Shown here: positions 27,901-37,127 of the stretch, piece after piece
How the letters are laid out: the number at the start of each line of letters is the position of its first letter
Numbering within the stretch: the first letter of the stretch is position 1
DNA from: a virus
IMG/VR virus record: IMGVR_UViG_3300025769_000212
Location: 1-46,359 of that record
DNA: 46,359 bases
Strand: one strand, 5' to 3'
Notes under the pieces: generated by a model
Seen by the model: the letters and a program-made list of their open reading frames with translations, nothing else
The model's database searches: none
What the model was told of the DNA's origin: nothing
Made by a program: the position numbers and the translations under genes

Positions 27901-30900
27901 AATATTGATTCTAATGCTTTATTTAGTTTATTTAATTCTGAAAATACTTTAAAACAAAATCGTAAACTTTTAGTAGATATAAATAGATTATTTACTTCAG
28001 ATAATGTAAAGTACTCTCCAGCAACAATTGCGCAAGGAGAAGGAGAGTTTAATTATGATGAGCTAAATCCAATAAAAGGAGAAAAAAGAATAGTTTTAAA
28101 ATTAGCACAAGAAGCTTCTAGGTTTAACAAAGATTATGGACAAAATACTATTGTTGGTGCTACAGGCTCTTCATATTGGGGATTCTCTCCAAACCATTTC
28201 TTAAAAAAGAGACTTAATCAGTTTAAAAGCAATGCTGCTTATTATGTAAGTAATTTACGAGAGTCTTTATTCCATAAAGATTCTTTATTACTTGATTATT
28301 TAGCATTAGAAGAAGCAGAAGTTGAAGCTAGAATATTCAGTGGCTTTAAAATACAAGGAGCAAAAGAAGGAAAAGATTATACAGATCTTACTGCAGCAGA
28401 AGAAAGGTCTTTAAGGATAAATATGGGTATAAATGATATTTTTATTCCTATGACTCCTGCAGATAAAGGGTCTTGGAATCTTATAACAGGATTCCAAGCT
28501 GTTACTATAGGAGACCTTAAAGAAGGATTTGAGTATAATAAAGAAACAGATACATATATTTTACCTGAAAAAGTAAAAAAGATATTTTCTAGATATGCTA
28601 TTACAGAATTAAAGCGAATTGCTCAAACACAAGTAGCATTGTTTGGGGAAAATCCTTTACCTGATGAAAAATTAGTACAACATTACCATTATAGAAAACT
28701 GAATAAAGATGGTACTCCAAATAGAGAAACTGGAAACGCTTTAAAATCTCAAATTTTTCCAAGCTTTAATGACAAAGAAGTATTAGAAAAAATGGGCATT
28801 TTAAATAAAGATGGAACCATTGTACCTACAGATCAATTAATGCAAAATGAGGAGTTTAATAAAGTAATTGATAATGCACTAAATTCTTTAATAAAGACAG
28901 AAGTAGAAGCAGCTATAAAAGAAGAAATAATTACAACTACTGAATCAGGTGATATTTCTAGTTTAGGAGAAATTGATACTGATATGGGAGTTAAAGTTGT
29001 AGGAATAGTAGGTAGTACAGATAAAGCAGTGCGAATGATGATGACAAAGTATGCGATTTCTGGGACTATTGCCAATATAGAAACGCTTAAAATGTTTTCA
29101 GGTGACCCTGCTTTTTATAAGTCTATGCCTGACCTAAGCAAAAGAATTCCAGGAATCATTGCTCCAGGTAAAGATCTTATTCTTTTAAGTCCTGATGAAG
29201 TATTTTATAGAGCGGCAGTTTTACAAGATGTTGAAACTGGCGTATCAGAAGAAATGCGAAAAGAATATGCTAATAACTTAAGAAAAGAAGGGTACACAGA
29301 AGAAGAGATAGACAATATTCTAGCACCATATGATGACTATAGTGTAACCGATGCACAAGGTTGGATAACATTAGATAGATGGAGATTTCTTAATGAAAGG
29401 CTAGGAAGATTTGATTCTGAGTCTAAAGAACATGTAGCAGCATTTAACAGACTTAAAGAGGGGAAAGGCACTAAAGAAGATATAAAGTTTGTACAAGCAA
29501 TGCCTATGAAAGGTATGCACTTTGAACTTAGAGATGAGGGTAATCTAAAGGTGCCTACCTATGTAAAATACTCACAAGCAGTATTAATTCCGCAATTTAC
29601 AGAGGGCCGAGAGCTTAATAATCTACTAAAGGCAATGATCGAACAAAAAGTAGATGAAGTTATTGTGGATAGTGGCGTAAAAGCAGGAGCACTTTCTCCT
29701 ATTGATATTACAGGGGTTAATACTAGCGAACTAGTTTCCTCTGATAAGATCAATTTTAATGTTATGACTCTTAGAAATGAGTATTGGAAATTGCAGCAAG
29801 ATCTTAGCCCGCATGAAAAAGGAGGAGAGCAGCTAGAAGGGTCTCAAATAAAGAAAAATATACTTGCAAATATTTTTCAAAATGAAATGTACGCTCCTGA
29901 TATGTCAGGCCATGAGCTTATACGTCAAATGCATGATGTAGATAGACGACTATCAGATCTTGGCAAAAAAGAACTATTTGATGATTTTGGAATTGAAGTA
30001 ATAAATGGACTTCCATCAATAGTAAATTTTGAAAAACTTCAAAGAAGATTAATTGAAGAATTTGAAACAGGTAGCAGTAAGGATAAAACAACTAAAAAGC
30101 TTATTGCTTCTTTAGAATTAAATAGTACTAAAACTGGATTTGCAGTTCCTTTAGATGAAAATGCATTTGCAAATCAGATAAATAGTGCAATCGGATCTTT
30201 TATTACAAAGAGAACTGTTAAGCAAAAAATATCAGGAGGCACTTATGTTCAAATGAGTCCTTTTGGAGAGCAAAGAACTAAAAGATACAGCTCTTTAAGT
30301 GAGGCAGAAAGAAATGAAATAGATAAAAGAATTAATAAAAAAGCTCTTAGTCCTGCTCGTAAAAAAGAAAAAGGAAAAACTAAAAGAGTTCAGATATTAT
30401 TGCCAAATTGGTTTAAAGACCTTGTACCAGGCAATGAAAGTATGAGTGCTGAGGAAATTGGAAAGTATGTAAAAGACAACCGATTACTTAATGGTATTGC
30501 GTATCGTATCCCTAATCAAGGCATGAGTTCTATTGATGCGTTTGAAGTCGTAGGATTTTTGCCAGAATCTATGGCCGATACAGTTATTGCATATGATGAG
30601 TTAACTGCTAAAACAGGATCTGACTTTGACATTGACAAAATGTTTATTATGCTTCCTGAATATGGGATAGATAGAAAAAATAATAGATATTATTATATAG
30701 ATCCTAAAAAATATCTAAATAAAGATGGTACTTGGAATGCAGAAAGCTCAAAATTGAGTGATTATAAAAAAAGACAAGTACTTAAAAATAGAAAGTTAGA
30801 ATTATACGGAATAACAATAGCTCATCCAAGTGCTTTTTCACAAGTAATTACTCCTTTAGATTCTATTACGCATAAATATAATGCTACTAAGAAAAGGTAT

Positions 30901-33624
30901 CTTCAAGCTAAAGCACGTATAAAGCTAGAAAATCCTTCTGCATTTACAGAAATTGAAAATCTTCTAACTAAAATTGAAGAAAAAGGGTCTGCAGAAAACA
31001 TAAATAACTTTATTGGTAAAGCTGATGAGGTTCTTTCTGCAACAAAAGACTTGGAATTCTTTTCTCCAAATTATCAATTTGAAACTAAGCAACGATTTAT
31101 TGGAGGTAAATTTGGTGTAGGACAAACTGCAAGACATCTTGTAGATCATAGTATTTCACAATGGGTATTAGATAAAGAAGGTCAGCCTTATAGGTTAACA
31201 ACCTATGTAGGTATGGGTAATGTTTATGAAATAACTAATAGTGAAGGTGAAGTTATAAGAACAGAATCTTCATTAGCAGGTGCAAAAGGAGAGGCAGGAA
31301 ATCTTATCTCTAATACATTATCAGGAAGATTGAATGCGTATGTAGATATTGCAAAAGACCCTTATATATTCTACCTTAATAATAATTTTATTACAGCTAA
31401 TACGGTATTTATGCTAGACAGGTTGGGAGTAGATCCTACCTGGACAGACTTCTTTATATCACAACCTTCAATTGAAAAATTTGTAGAAGAAAAAATCAGA
31501 TACGATTCTGAAGACAGAAAAAATGCTGTAGATGGAGAAGGTAGAGAATTAAATCCAATGCAGGCAGTTGCATATAGTTTAGGGTTTAGTATAGAAGAGC
31601 TTAAAGAAATGCAAAATGAAATCTTTATTGACTATGAAGTTAGTATAGAAGAGTTGCAAAATAATCTAGACAGTACTAAAGAGTCTTTACCAAGAGAGCA
31701 ACTTGCTCTTTTAATTAAATATGATAAGCTTTCAAAATTTGCAAGCGAGCTAAATAAAGCTGTCTCAGCTTCTAAAGCAGATACAGAAGGTGCTTCAGGT
31801 GGTATTTATGAAGTAATTGTCTCAAAAAGAAATAAAGAAAACCTTTCTCAAAGCGATAAAATAAATGGATTTGATGAAAGATTTGAAGGTACCATGTTGG
31901 GCAAATATTTTGAAAACTCCATTGAATTAATGGACCAGCTTTTCCAAAATAAATTTGCAGTAACTACAAATGCATTTGTAGAAGTATTTAATAAACTTAC
32001 ACTACAGACAGGAATAGATCCTTATAAAGATTCTGCTACACTTAGAAAAATTACAGAACATTTCTATGGATTGTATATGGCAGATCAGTTGCGTAAAGGC
32101 AAAAAAGAAGATGGCACTCCTTTTTATGATAGCAAAACTACTCCTAGATTATTTTACGGAGAAAATAGTTTAGCAGAGCGTCTTAAAAAGTATCAAAAAG
32201 AAGGATCAATTATAGAAAATAATAGTCTTATTAAATATCTTACTCCTAAAACAGGTAACACTGCAGCAGACCCTTCTTTTATAACAACTACACGATCTGC
32301 AGTTCAAGATTCTGCAGATCTTAATGAACTTATAGATTCTTGGCAAGAGCTGCTTGTTCATCCTGATGCAGAAGTACGTTCTTTTGCAGAAGATCTAAGT
32401 GTATATTCTTTTATTACTACTGGTAATACAAGTACAATATTTGGATTTTCTGAACTTATTCCACTTGATTTTGAAAATAAACTTTTCAATAGAATAAAAT
32501 ACCAAACTGCGGCAGTAATGCCTAAAGCTCCTCTTGAAAATTCAGAATATTTTGGTGAAGAGCATATTGAAACTTTTGTAAGAAATAATATAGATTTTCC
32601 AGGCCTTGTTCCTACGGCAGGTCAGGCTAAAACTAAATGGAAAAGCCGAAAATCAATGGGAGTGCCAAGCCCTAAAGTTTCTGAAAAATTTCCTAAATAT
32701 GGATTTTTTAGTTCAAATCCGAATTTAAAATTACCAGATGGTCAATACGGATTTAAAAAATATGCAAAGCTTAAAAACTCAGAAGGGAATACAGTTTTAT
32801 ATACTTTAGTAGGAGTTTTTCAAACTGAATATACAGGAACAGATGGTAAACAAAAAACATTTAAAGCTCCTGTGTATTCGTATCTGCCAAGCTTAGGATA
32901 TAATAGAGCGGGTAAAAAAGTAGTAGAGTTTAGAAATATAAGATCTGCAATTACTGAAAATCTAATTAGAAATGAAAAAGGCGAGTTAATAACTAGGCAA
33001 GATGCTTTACAACAAGTCAGTGAGTATATAGACGTTACTTTTTCAGAATTAATTATGATAAATAACGCTTTTAAGCAAATAGAAGAAAAAGTACCTGCTG
33101 ATTACTCTGCTTCATTAGAGCTTGTAGATGATTTAATGAATTTAACTGAGCTTGAAGTATATACTCAAAATGGGGTTAATACATTAAGAACTAATAAAGC
33201 AAAAGCAAACGAACATTTTGGAAACCCTTGGAGTCAAGCAGGTTATGCAGGAACACTTAAAACAGACACTGTACAACGTGCAGTAGATAATTATAAAGAC
33301 TGGCTGCTAGGTGTAAGATTTCAAGATGTAAAACCTGCACAACGAGATTGGATTTTAAATCAAATCAAAAAAGGTAGGCTTGATGGTCAAAAACTTCTTT
33401 ACCCTTCAAAACTGATAAACAGACGAATAGCAAAAGGATATTCTCATGCACAGGCCTTAGCAGAAGTTATTGAAGAGATTGCTGCGAATGGTATGCCTGA
33501 AGTAATAACAGAAAGACCTGGTATTCAAGAAAGAATGACAGCAGAGCTTCCTAATAGAGCGGATAATAACGAATTGAATAGCCTTCAAAGAAAGGCTCTT
33601 GAAGACCAAAATAATTGTAAATAA
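21952..33624 (+). CDS. Giant virion RNA polymerase fusion protein with zincin-like domain
   Basis: The 3,890-residue protein joins several parts. Residues ~245-510 hold three Gly/Ala-rich hydrophobic stretches (about 251-305, 394-423 and 482-507), as in phage ejection proteins. Acidic linkers lie near 793-812, 875-957, 1,332-1,366 and 1,703-1,746. A zincin motif H1424-E-A-Y-H1428 is followed by E1481/E1485 as possible third ligand. The RNA polymerase core includes GDPAFYK and KR near 2,380, DSGVKAG at 2,573-2,579, and D2891-F-D2893-I-D2895, the DxDxD catalytic motif of crAss-like virion RNA polymerases. These enzymes are packaged and injected to transcribe early phage genes. I recall the phi14:2 enzyme as about 2,200 residues, so this one appears to be a fusion. 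The stop overlaps the next start (TAATG). Confidence 0.88.
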   Translation: MAERYRPITQYDEQFEDKEVEQSEKNRDNIELFEQSTSFDPADLLLLSKEEAKATLDAERAAKDPQAFASVESSKEGLALAEGKTPGGNLLGHGRQRIVYNVQDIMNPEIDKDGSLAASIGLPRDIRKNWNVLTHAIDTIRTEKLKGQNLESSITIKEIRQKAANQERELTEDEIEEVAELEADIQENLEGIESNEAQNKDRERIIGEYWLNQLEEDKQRGGGFFGLNSISELADSLGGSYSEITTMAQTYAAGYAFRTGLRYAAGAAASYTLGTGSSGWWGPQAIAGAALTLGGFAWGAISQYNQRSAESYAEMYGAYDSKVAEDINHFRLVNGREPNEEEIAKIKSAAEYGIQDVYEQNMALLTGDAIEMALAFVPWWNKLRAIGTGVSNPYLRKAAQAGVGGAFMVGGGITEQMEEGYQHLIQENYQDGEYGEEGFWRAVGNSIGTYGETAKGVALHALTGLFDYRAIGTRTASSGFRAAANSGMALGLAMGGGHAAAGKVIQKGTDKYNMQRYGADADLIMGQFGPQAVEDKVIAEEQRVARLKWLFEKTKEGKGNFLDKQGVRRLAKAYQTLKQIDESIFEGVDEKEMLQSFAAAEHFSDLLSEEKFSDLTEPGAENAFIQLMRFSEVAREQKTKLGEATTALQEEIDGITETDLIAYDDEQKDNARRAMILKSKLGTLNALIKSQENIEFIDDKNKRLNLMVKAIDLSLLKQEQKALQKEYDSLISESGLSKKDIRKKDNIQGAYHQVVTHSQSGKIANFLSNDMLQSPNGKALENHAAVQDFKNNIEEVVENAEEKKKEEKEEQEKIVTPEGSNELKNGDEAYYGGKKGRYKEINGKHYFIPEELDKLNYSDSNLLNHPELVEINGPQDLSTKKTKEKVESETKTEVKKTKEKNEASEDEQDSTLENVEEKQEETNEEANEGLEATEDEVTEDEESNSDIVEGDSASNDPSLKLTTNKAREFSRYILSKIRNIFIDKSINVAIRLNPSAYRSLNTTAKELKDLAEALTTSNALTERQQTLLDLIAKKADSLLYLEANPNAKADFIPPTNVGNKNLILSNYIKILSQVVENRANKKDSYVAVTNPSYGYNNVPGLKNSVQSLFTGNQEIQIGISNGNTIVRGNDSIKALRSGVKGRIYAVVNGITVKLNHRNLNEQEAEILFELLSLRLQGQGGQQYQDSGLTVLEYINLLVPTYSAGKAKKLTNTTHSLFLGNNSIQFGDKKDQVLTKDNIESQKENFLAWAQANKKRRIQGKALGKNMFENLGIKDREKIVFLGQEYTKDSKYDDILYAGEDASNHVISTDVRIDENGSPISLKYAGVDSKVTTEEKKEDEEQEEGQDETGTLFMDTTVDPNAEKGERVNQEEAKKWLLRTLGPSIPVEFTPVLIRMANMDGFSYGKFHAAMITLSMKAPAGVEYHEAYHAVEELFLTDKEIQSLLEEGRKKYPKPSETVIASFLKKYPGISRNTAERIYYSEVRAEDYRMYELGAKDASLGTKTLRWFKMLKGLVTYIFTNKMTADLLFHRISSGFYAKKGPRPDKMAMWKRNDMTMALDSETKNPIPEKTVKNTAKFLITKIINLPVKDGGMGGYININSVTDFNLDEKQLKEFLNSVKNQLRTSKIIPEKDKAYYIENIDSIIDLLLESTPEQKALLEQAGREYELALQKAELEEDEKEAIAITKKARRDFKRAQLQARPTLVKEMIKELMLIGIEERTKLETKKEEQTEAQEREAEERDEQNKDVVAATKHSYESSNKDNATVNTKMVLSFLYKKKFTKKRGITFERDLYTGIPMPADFSSVWNTLEEELANIVQYAKQGKDGVEYVFVADQMRKRIKELTKKDPTFGQVTAILDQLNQNEQIQFFEAFSKSSNNFLQSQKQNSTKEDEFTKKYFFFNPLKNSKKFRVFENWLENIKNVKLYNENTSEKERQIHAQKIIKAWNSLYTDLFDSLYEEKTYFNVKEDSEKIERLSKALNTIGINIDSNALFSLFNSENTLKQNRKLLVDINRLFTSDNVKYSPATIAQGEGEFNYDELNPIKGEKRIVLKLAQEASRFNKDYGQNTIVGATGSSYWGFSPNHFLKKRLNQFKSNAAYYVSNLRESLFHKDSLLLDYLALEEAEVEARIFSGFKIQGAKEGKDYTDLTAAEERSLRINMGINDIFIPMTPADKGSWNLITGFQAVTIGDLKEGFEYNKETDTYILPEKVKKIFSRYAITELKRIAQTQVALFGENPLPDEKLVQHYHYRKLNKDGTPNRETGNALKSQIFPSFNDKEVLEKMGILNKDGTIVPTDQLMQNEEFNKVIDNALNSLIKTEVEAAIKEEIITTTESGDISSLGEIDTDMGVKVVGIVGSTDKAVRMMMTKYAISGTIANIETLKMFSGDPAFYKSMPDLSKRIPGIIAPGKDLILLSPDEVFYRAAVLQDVETGVSEEMRKEYANNLRKEGYTEEEIDNILAPYDDYSVTDAQGWITLDRWRFLNERLGRFDSESKEHVAAFNRLKEGKGTKEDIKFVQAMPMKGMHFELRDEGNLKVPTYVKYSQAVLIPQFTEGRELNNLLKAMIEQKVDEVIVDSGVKAGALSPIDITGVNTSELVSSDKINFNVMTLRNEYWKLQQDLSPHEKGGEQLEGSQIKKNILANIFQNEMYAPDMSGHELIRQMHDVDRRLSDLGKKELFDDFGIEVINGLPSIVNFEKLQRRLIEEFETGSSKDKTTKKLIASLELNSTKTGFAVPLDENAFANQINSAIGSFITKRTVKQKISGGTYVQMSPFGEQRTKRYSSLSEAERNEIDKRINKKALSPARKKEKGKTKRVQILLPNWFKDLVPGNESMSAEEIGKYVKDNRLLNGIAYRIPNQGMSSIDAFEVVGFLPESMADTVIAYDELTAKTGSDFDIDKMFIMLPEYGIDRKNNRYYYIDPKKYLNKDGTWNAESSKLSDYKKRQVLKNRKLELYGITIAHPSAFSQVITPLDSITHKYNATKKRYLQAKARIKLENPSAFTEIENLLTKIEEKGSAENINNFIGKADEVLSATKDLEFFSPNYQFETKQRFIGGKFGVGQTARHLVDHSISQWVLDKEGQPYRLTTYVGMGNVYEITNSEGEVIRTESSLAGAKGEAGNLISNTLSGRLNAYVDIAKDPYIFYLNNNFITANTVFMLDRLGVDPTWTDFFISQPSIEKFVEEKIRYDSEDRKNAVDGEGRELNPMQAVAYSLGFSIEELKEMQNEIFIDYEVSIEELQNNLDSTKESLPREQLALLIKYDKLSKFASELNKAVSASKADTEGASGGIYEVIVSKRNKENLSQSDKINGFDERFEGTMLGKYFENSIELMDQLFQNKFAVTTNAFVEVFNKLTLQTGIDPYKDSATLRKITEHFYGLYMADQLRKGKKEDGTPFYDSKTTPRLFYGENSLAERLKKYQKEGSIIENNSLIKYLTPKTGNTAADPSFITTTRSAVQDSADLNELIDSWQELLVHPDAEVRSFAEDLSVYSFITTGNTSTIFGFSELIPLDFENKLFNRIKYQTAAVMPKAPLENSEYFGEEHIETFVRNNIDFPGLVPTAGQAKTKWKSRKSMGVPSPKVSEKFPKYGFFSSNPNLKLPDGQYGFKKYAKLKNSEGNTVLYTLVGVFQTEYTGTDGKQKTFKAPVYSYLPSLGYNRAGKKVVEFRNIRSAITENLIRNEKGELITRQDALQQVSEYIDVTFSELIMINNAFKQIEEKVPADYSASLELVDDLMNLTELEVYTQNGVNTLRTNKAKANEHFGNPWSQAGYAGTLKTDTVQRAVDNYKDWLLGVRFQDVKPAQRDWILNQIKKGRLDGQKLLYPSKLINRRIAKGYSHAQALAEVIEEIAANGMPEVITERPGIQERMTAELPNRADNNELNSLQRKALEDQNNCK

Positions 33625-36600
33625 TGGCTAGTTGTATAAATACTAATTCTTCTGAGTTCAAATCTCTTGCGTCTAAAGTAGATATGAATAAAGACACTCT
33701 CTTAGCTAATGTAGCTTTATGGGAAGTGCGTAATAAAGAACTTGATAGATTTCCTACTAAGGAAGAAATAGAAAGCTTTGATCGTAAAATGAAAAAGCTT
33801 GCAAATCTAGAAAGACTTGCAATGGCTGAAAAAACTCACGATCAAAAAGTTAATGCTCGATTAGAAGTCATGCTAGAAGGATTGGGAATCAATATACAAA
33901 AAGACTTTGATGACCTTCAGGGGTCCCCAGGATTTGAAAATACTATCCGACCTAATGCAACTTCTGCTTTTGATGTTCTGCAAAAATATTTATCTATAAA
34001 AGAAAATATCACCAATAAGGATATGGCACTTCAAACTGCTAATGCCATATATACATTTTTAGGAAGAAAATCTAAATTTAGTGGTGATATATGGGCCAAT
34101 ATACATAAGTGGGAAAAGTATGATGAAATATATGCAAAGTACGCTAACCGTGAGGATATAGAAGAATATCTTATCACTCCTATAGAAAATGCTAAAATAA
34201 GAGACAACATGGCACACAGAATGGCCATAGTTCATTTTATAGCAGATCTTTTATTACACGCAATAGACAATAATGGCTTTAAGTTAGATGCTCTTCAAGA
34301 AAATGTTGACATAGATAAACAATACTTTGAAAGTAGAGGATTTAAAAATGATCTATACGAACCAAGTTATCTTAAAAAGCAAATAAAAGCACTTTGGAAT
34401 TGGATAATGGAGACTTTCTTTAAGAAAAGAAGGTTTGACGTGTATACGTCTACAGAATTAAAAGACCTCGCAATGGAGATCATTGATGATGTCTATAAAG
34501 GTGATTTTTATAATTTCTTTAGAGCGTATGCTCAAAACTCAGAAGGTGAGATAGTAGATAGGAAAGGAGTTAAATATGAGCAAAAATTCTATCAAGAAAC
34601 ACTTGACAAAGAACCTTTTGCAGCTAGTATTATTAAATTTCTTGTTAACAATCCTTTTATCAATTTTAAATTATCAGGATCTCAAACTGTACGAAAATTC
34701 GGCACACTCTTTAGGCCTTTGGAGGAAAATCTTCATGATATAGATGGAGTTATTCCTATGAGTCAGTTTAAAAAAGAAGAAAATGCTTTAAATTTTTTAG
34801 CCTGGATTCAAACCAGGGGGCTAATGCTTACACAAGAGCAAAAAAGGGATACGTTTATGAAAGAAGTTATTCCTTTTATAGAGAAGCAATCTTGGTATCA
34901 AAATGTAAAATCTAAATATCCTGATTTTGAAATAACTTCTGTATTTATAGGCAAAGACCATAAAAAAGGAGAGTCTATTACAATTACAGGAGATATGCCT
35001 GTACCTGGAAAGTTTGACGAAGAGGGTAATCCTGAAAAAATAGTATTAGATTTCTTTTTAAGAACTAAAGAAGGGCGGTACCCTGAAATATTTGACAACT
35101 ATTGGAAAGACTGGAAGCAGATATTTGAAGCAAAACTAAATATGGGTAGAGCTAAAGATATAGCAGACCTTTTATTTTTTGTGCCCTTTAAAACTGATAA
35201 ATATAAGTTTACAAATAAGGGCTTTAGATTCTACACATTTGCAGAAAACAAAGCAAACGAGGTAAGCCTAAAAGACAATCCTACTCCTATAAAAGATATT
35301 CCTAGTTATATTCCTGAAAGAGAGGTAGAGGTAGACCCGTATGCTCAATTGAAAGACACTACCTTAGAGGAGGCTGCGCATCAATCAATGTTGGCAGATG
35401 GTGCTCAAGACATTACAGAAATACATTCTGGATTCACACTGTCTTCTCAAGCAGAAAAACAGTTGAAAGAAAAAGGATGGTCTCAAGAAGAAATAGATGA
35501 GTTCAATCTTTATATAGCAGCAAATAGAGAAAGGTTTAGAAATGAGTCTGTCGCATTTATAGCTGCTGTAAGACTTCAGGAATATTTAGAGCAAAATGCT
35601 GAGAATATTAAGGAGGTGGAGGAAATGGCTACTGCGGCTGATAAAATGCTAGACAGATACTTAATGAACTGGCTGGAAGAATATGGCGTTACAGTAAAAC
35701 CTTCTACCCTTCAAGAAATAAAAGAGAGATACGGTATGGATGCTATTGCAATTACAGATGTTGTAAATAGAGTAATAGCATTTTCTAATGAAGACATAAA
35801 CCTGCGTACTCTGCCAGAAGAGTATAGCCATATGCTTGTTGAGCTTTTAGGAACTGATAGTGATATAATAAAGCCTTTGTTTAACAATATAGAAAGTTGG
35901 GGAAAGTATAATGCTATTTTTAATTTATATAGAACTCAAAAAGCATATCAAAATTCAGATGGGTCTCCTAATGTTTCTAAAATAAAAAAAGAAGCTATAG
36001 GAAAGCTTTTATCTGAAGCTATTGTTATACAAAATACTAATCGAAGCGTACCTAAAGGAAGATTTTTAAGAAATGCATATGAAGTACTTCAAAGTATTAT
36101 AGAGTTTTTTAATACAGGTAATCCTAGAAACGTAACTAGTATAGCAAACAAGATAGCAAGACAAGTATTGTTTGATAATAAAGAGTGGGCAAACAAGTAT
36201 ATTGAAAATAAAACTCAAAGAGAGTACACAAAGAATCCTAATATTGAATCACAAGAGTCTGTTAAAACTTTAGATGCCATACGTAGCATTGTAAATAAAT
36301 TAGGAGCTAAGCTTACAAATAGTCTTAATACAGCTAATAATGGCAGTATCTTTAAATCAGGAACTACTGCAGCATCTAGTTTAGATTTTAGTATCCCTGA
36401 AAGTAGTTTTAAACCTACAAATGAAAAAGAGCTTACAAATTGGGTGAATACTACTTTAAAAAAGGCAGTGCCTAATTTTACAGCAACTGAGATCATTAAA
36501 ATAGGAGAGACTTTTAGAGTAAGTGGAATTGTGACAGATATAGAATCTGTAGCAAATGCCTTTAATAATCACAAAGGCAGTGTTGCAGAGCGTATCAATA

Positions 36601-37127
36601 AATTGAATAAATTTGAAAAAGAAAACTCTGTAGGAGTTACTTTTAATTTTGAGTCTGAAACTAAGCCTAATAATATTGCATATGGTACCTGGGAACAAGC
36701 ATTTGATGCTCAAATTGAAAATGGTACTGCAAATCTCACTAAATTTGGAAATATTCCAATTGAAAGTGGGGTAGAGACTACTAGCTATGAAGCGTTTTAC
36801 GCAAGCTTAGACTATAAAAGAATAGAAGAAAAAGCCAAAAGCATTATTGCTAAACAAGGAATCGGAAAAGGAAAGCCTTTAAGAAGATTTGGTAAAGTGT
36901 TCTATGTAAAGAAAGATAAAGGCATGATGGCTTATAATGAAAATAATGCTAGAAAATTCGTAAGAATTACAAATCAAACATATTTTAACGGAGATCCCGT
37001 TTTAAGAATCATAACTGATAGTTATTCTAAAAGAAGAATTTCTATAAAACCTGAAAATTATACAGGGGGCCAATTAAATCTTTTTGATTCTGATAATGAT
37101 ACTAACCTACAACAAAACTGTAAATGA
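33624..37127 (+). CDS. Large RNA polymerase-associated cargo protein
   Basis: The 1,167-residue product begins with MASCINTNSSEFKSLASKVD and FPTKEEI, a start I associate with large cargo proteins encoded beside crAss-like virion RNA polymerase. It is mostly charged and helical. A segment at 727-740 (LRTLPEEYSHMLVELLG) looks like a zincin helix with the first His changed: E732-E-Y-S-H736 where HExxH is expected. It is probably inactive. The C-terminus carries Q1150-L-N-L-F1154, a match to the beta sliding clamp-binding motif, and ends in NCK, as does the upstream protein. Its gene overlaps both neighbours, so the three are probably made together. A role in the injected transcription complex is likely. 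Confidence 0.7.
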   Translation: MASCINTNSSEFKSLASKVDMNKDTLLANVALWEVRNKELDRFPTKEEIESFDRKMKKLANLERLAMAEKTHDQKVNARLEVMLEGLGINIQKDFDDLQGSPGFENTIRPNATSAFDVLQKYLSIKENITNKDMALQTANAIYTFLGRKSKFSGDIWANIHKWEKYDEIYAKYANREDIEEYLITPIENAKIRDNMAHRMAIVHFIADLLLHAIDNNGFKLDALQENVDIDKQYFESRGFKNDLYEPSYLKKQIKALWNWIMETFFKKRRFDVYTSTELKDLAMEIIDDVYKGDFYNFFRAYAQNSEGEIVDRKGVKYEQKFYQETLDKEPFAASIIKFLVNNPFINFKLSGSQTVRKFGTLFRPLEENLHDIDGVIPMSQFKKEENALNFLAWIQTRGLMLTQEQKRDTFMKEVIPFIEKQSWYQNVKSKYPDFEITSVFIGKDHKKGESITITGDMPVPGKFDEEGNPEKIVLDFFLRTKEGRYPEIFDNYWKDWKQIFEAKLNMGRAKDIADLLFFVPFKTDKYKFTNKGFRFYTFAENKANEVSLKDNPTPIKDIPSYIPEREVEVDPYAQLKDTTLEEAAHQSMLADGAQDITEIHSGFTLSSQAEKQLKEKGWSQEEIDEFNLYIAANRERFRNESVAFIAAVRLQEYLEQNAENIKEVEEMATAADKMLDRYLMNWLEEYGVTVKPSTLQEIKERYGMDAIAITDVVNRVIAFSNEDINLRTLPEEYSHMLVELLGTDSDIIKPLFNNIESWGKYNAIFNLYRTQKAYQNSDGSPNVSKIKKEAIGKLLSEAIVIQNTNRSVPKGRFLRNAYEVLQSIIEFFNTGNPRNVTSIANKIARQVLFDNKEWANKYIENKTQREYTKNPNIESQESVKTLDAIRSIVNKLGAKLTNSLNTANNGSIFKSGTTAASSLDFSIPESSFKPTNEKELTNWVNTTLKKAVPNFTATEIIKIGETFRVSGIVTDIESVANAFNNHKGSVAERINKLNKFEKENSVGVTFNFESETKPNNIAYGTWEQAFDAQIENGTANLTKFGNIPIESGVETTSYEAFYASLDYKRIEEKAKSIIAKQGIGKGKPLRRFGKVFYVKKDKGMMAYNENNARKFVRITNQTYFNGDPVLRIITDSYSKRRISIKPENYTGGQLNLFDSDNDTNLQQNCK

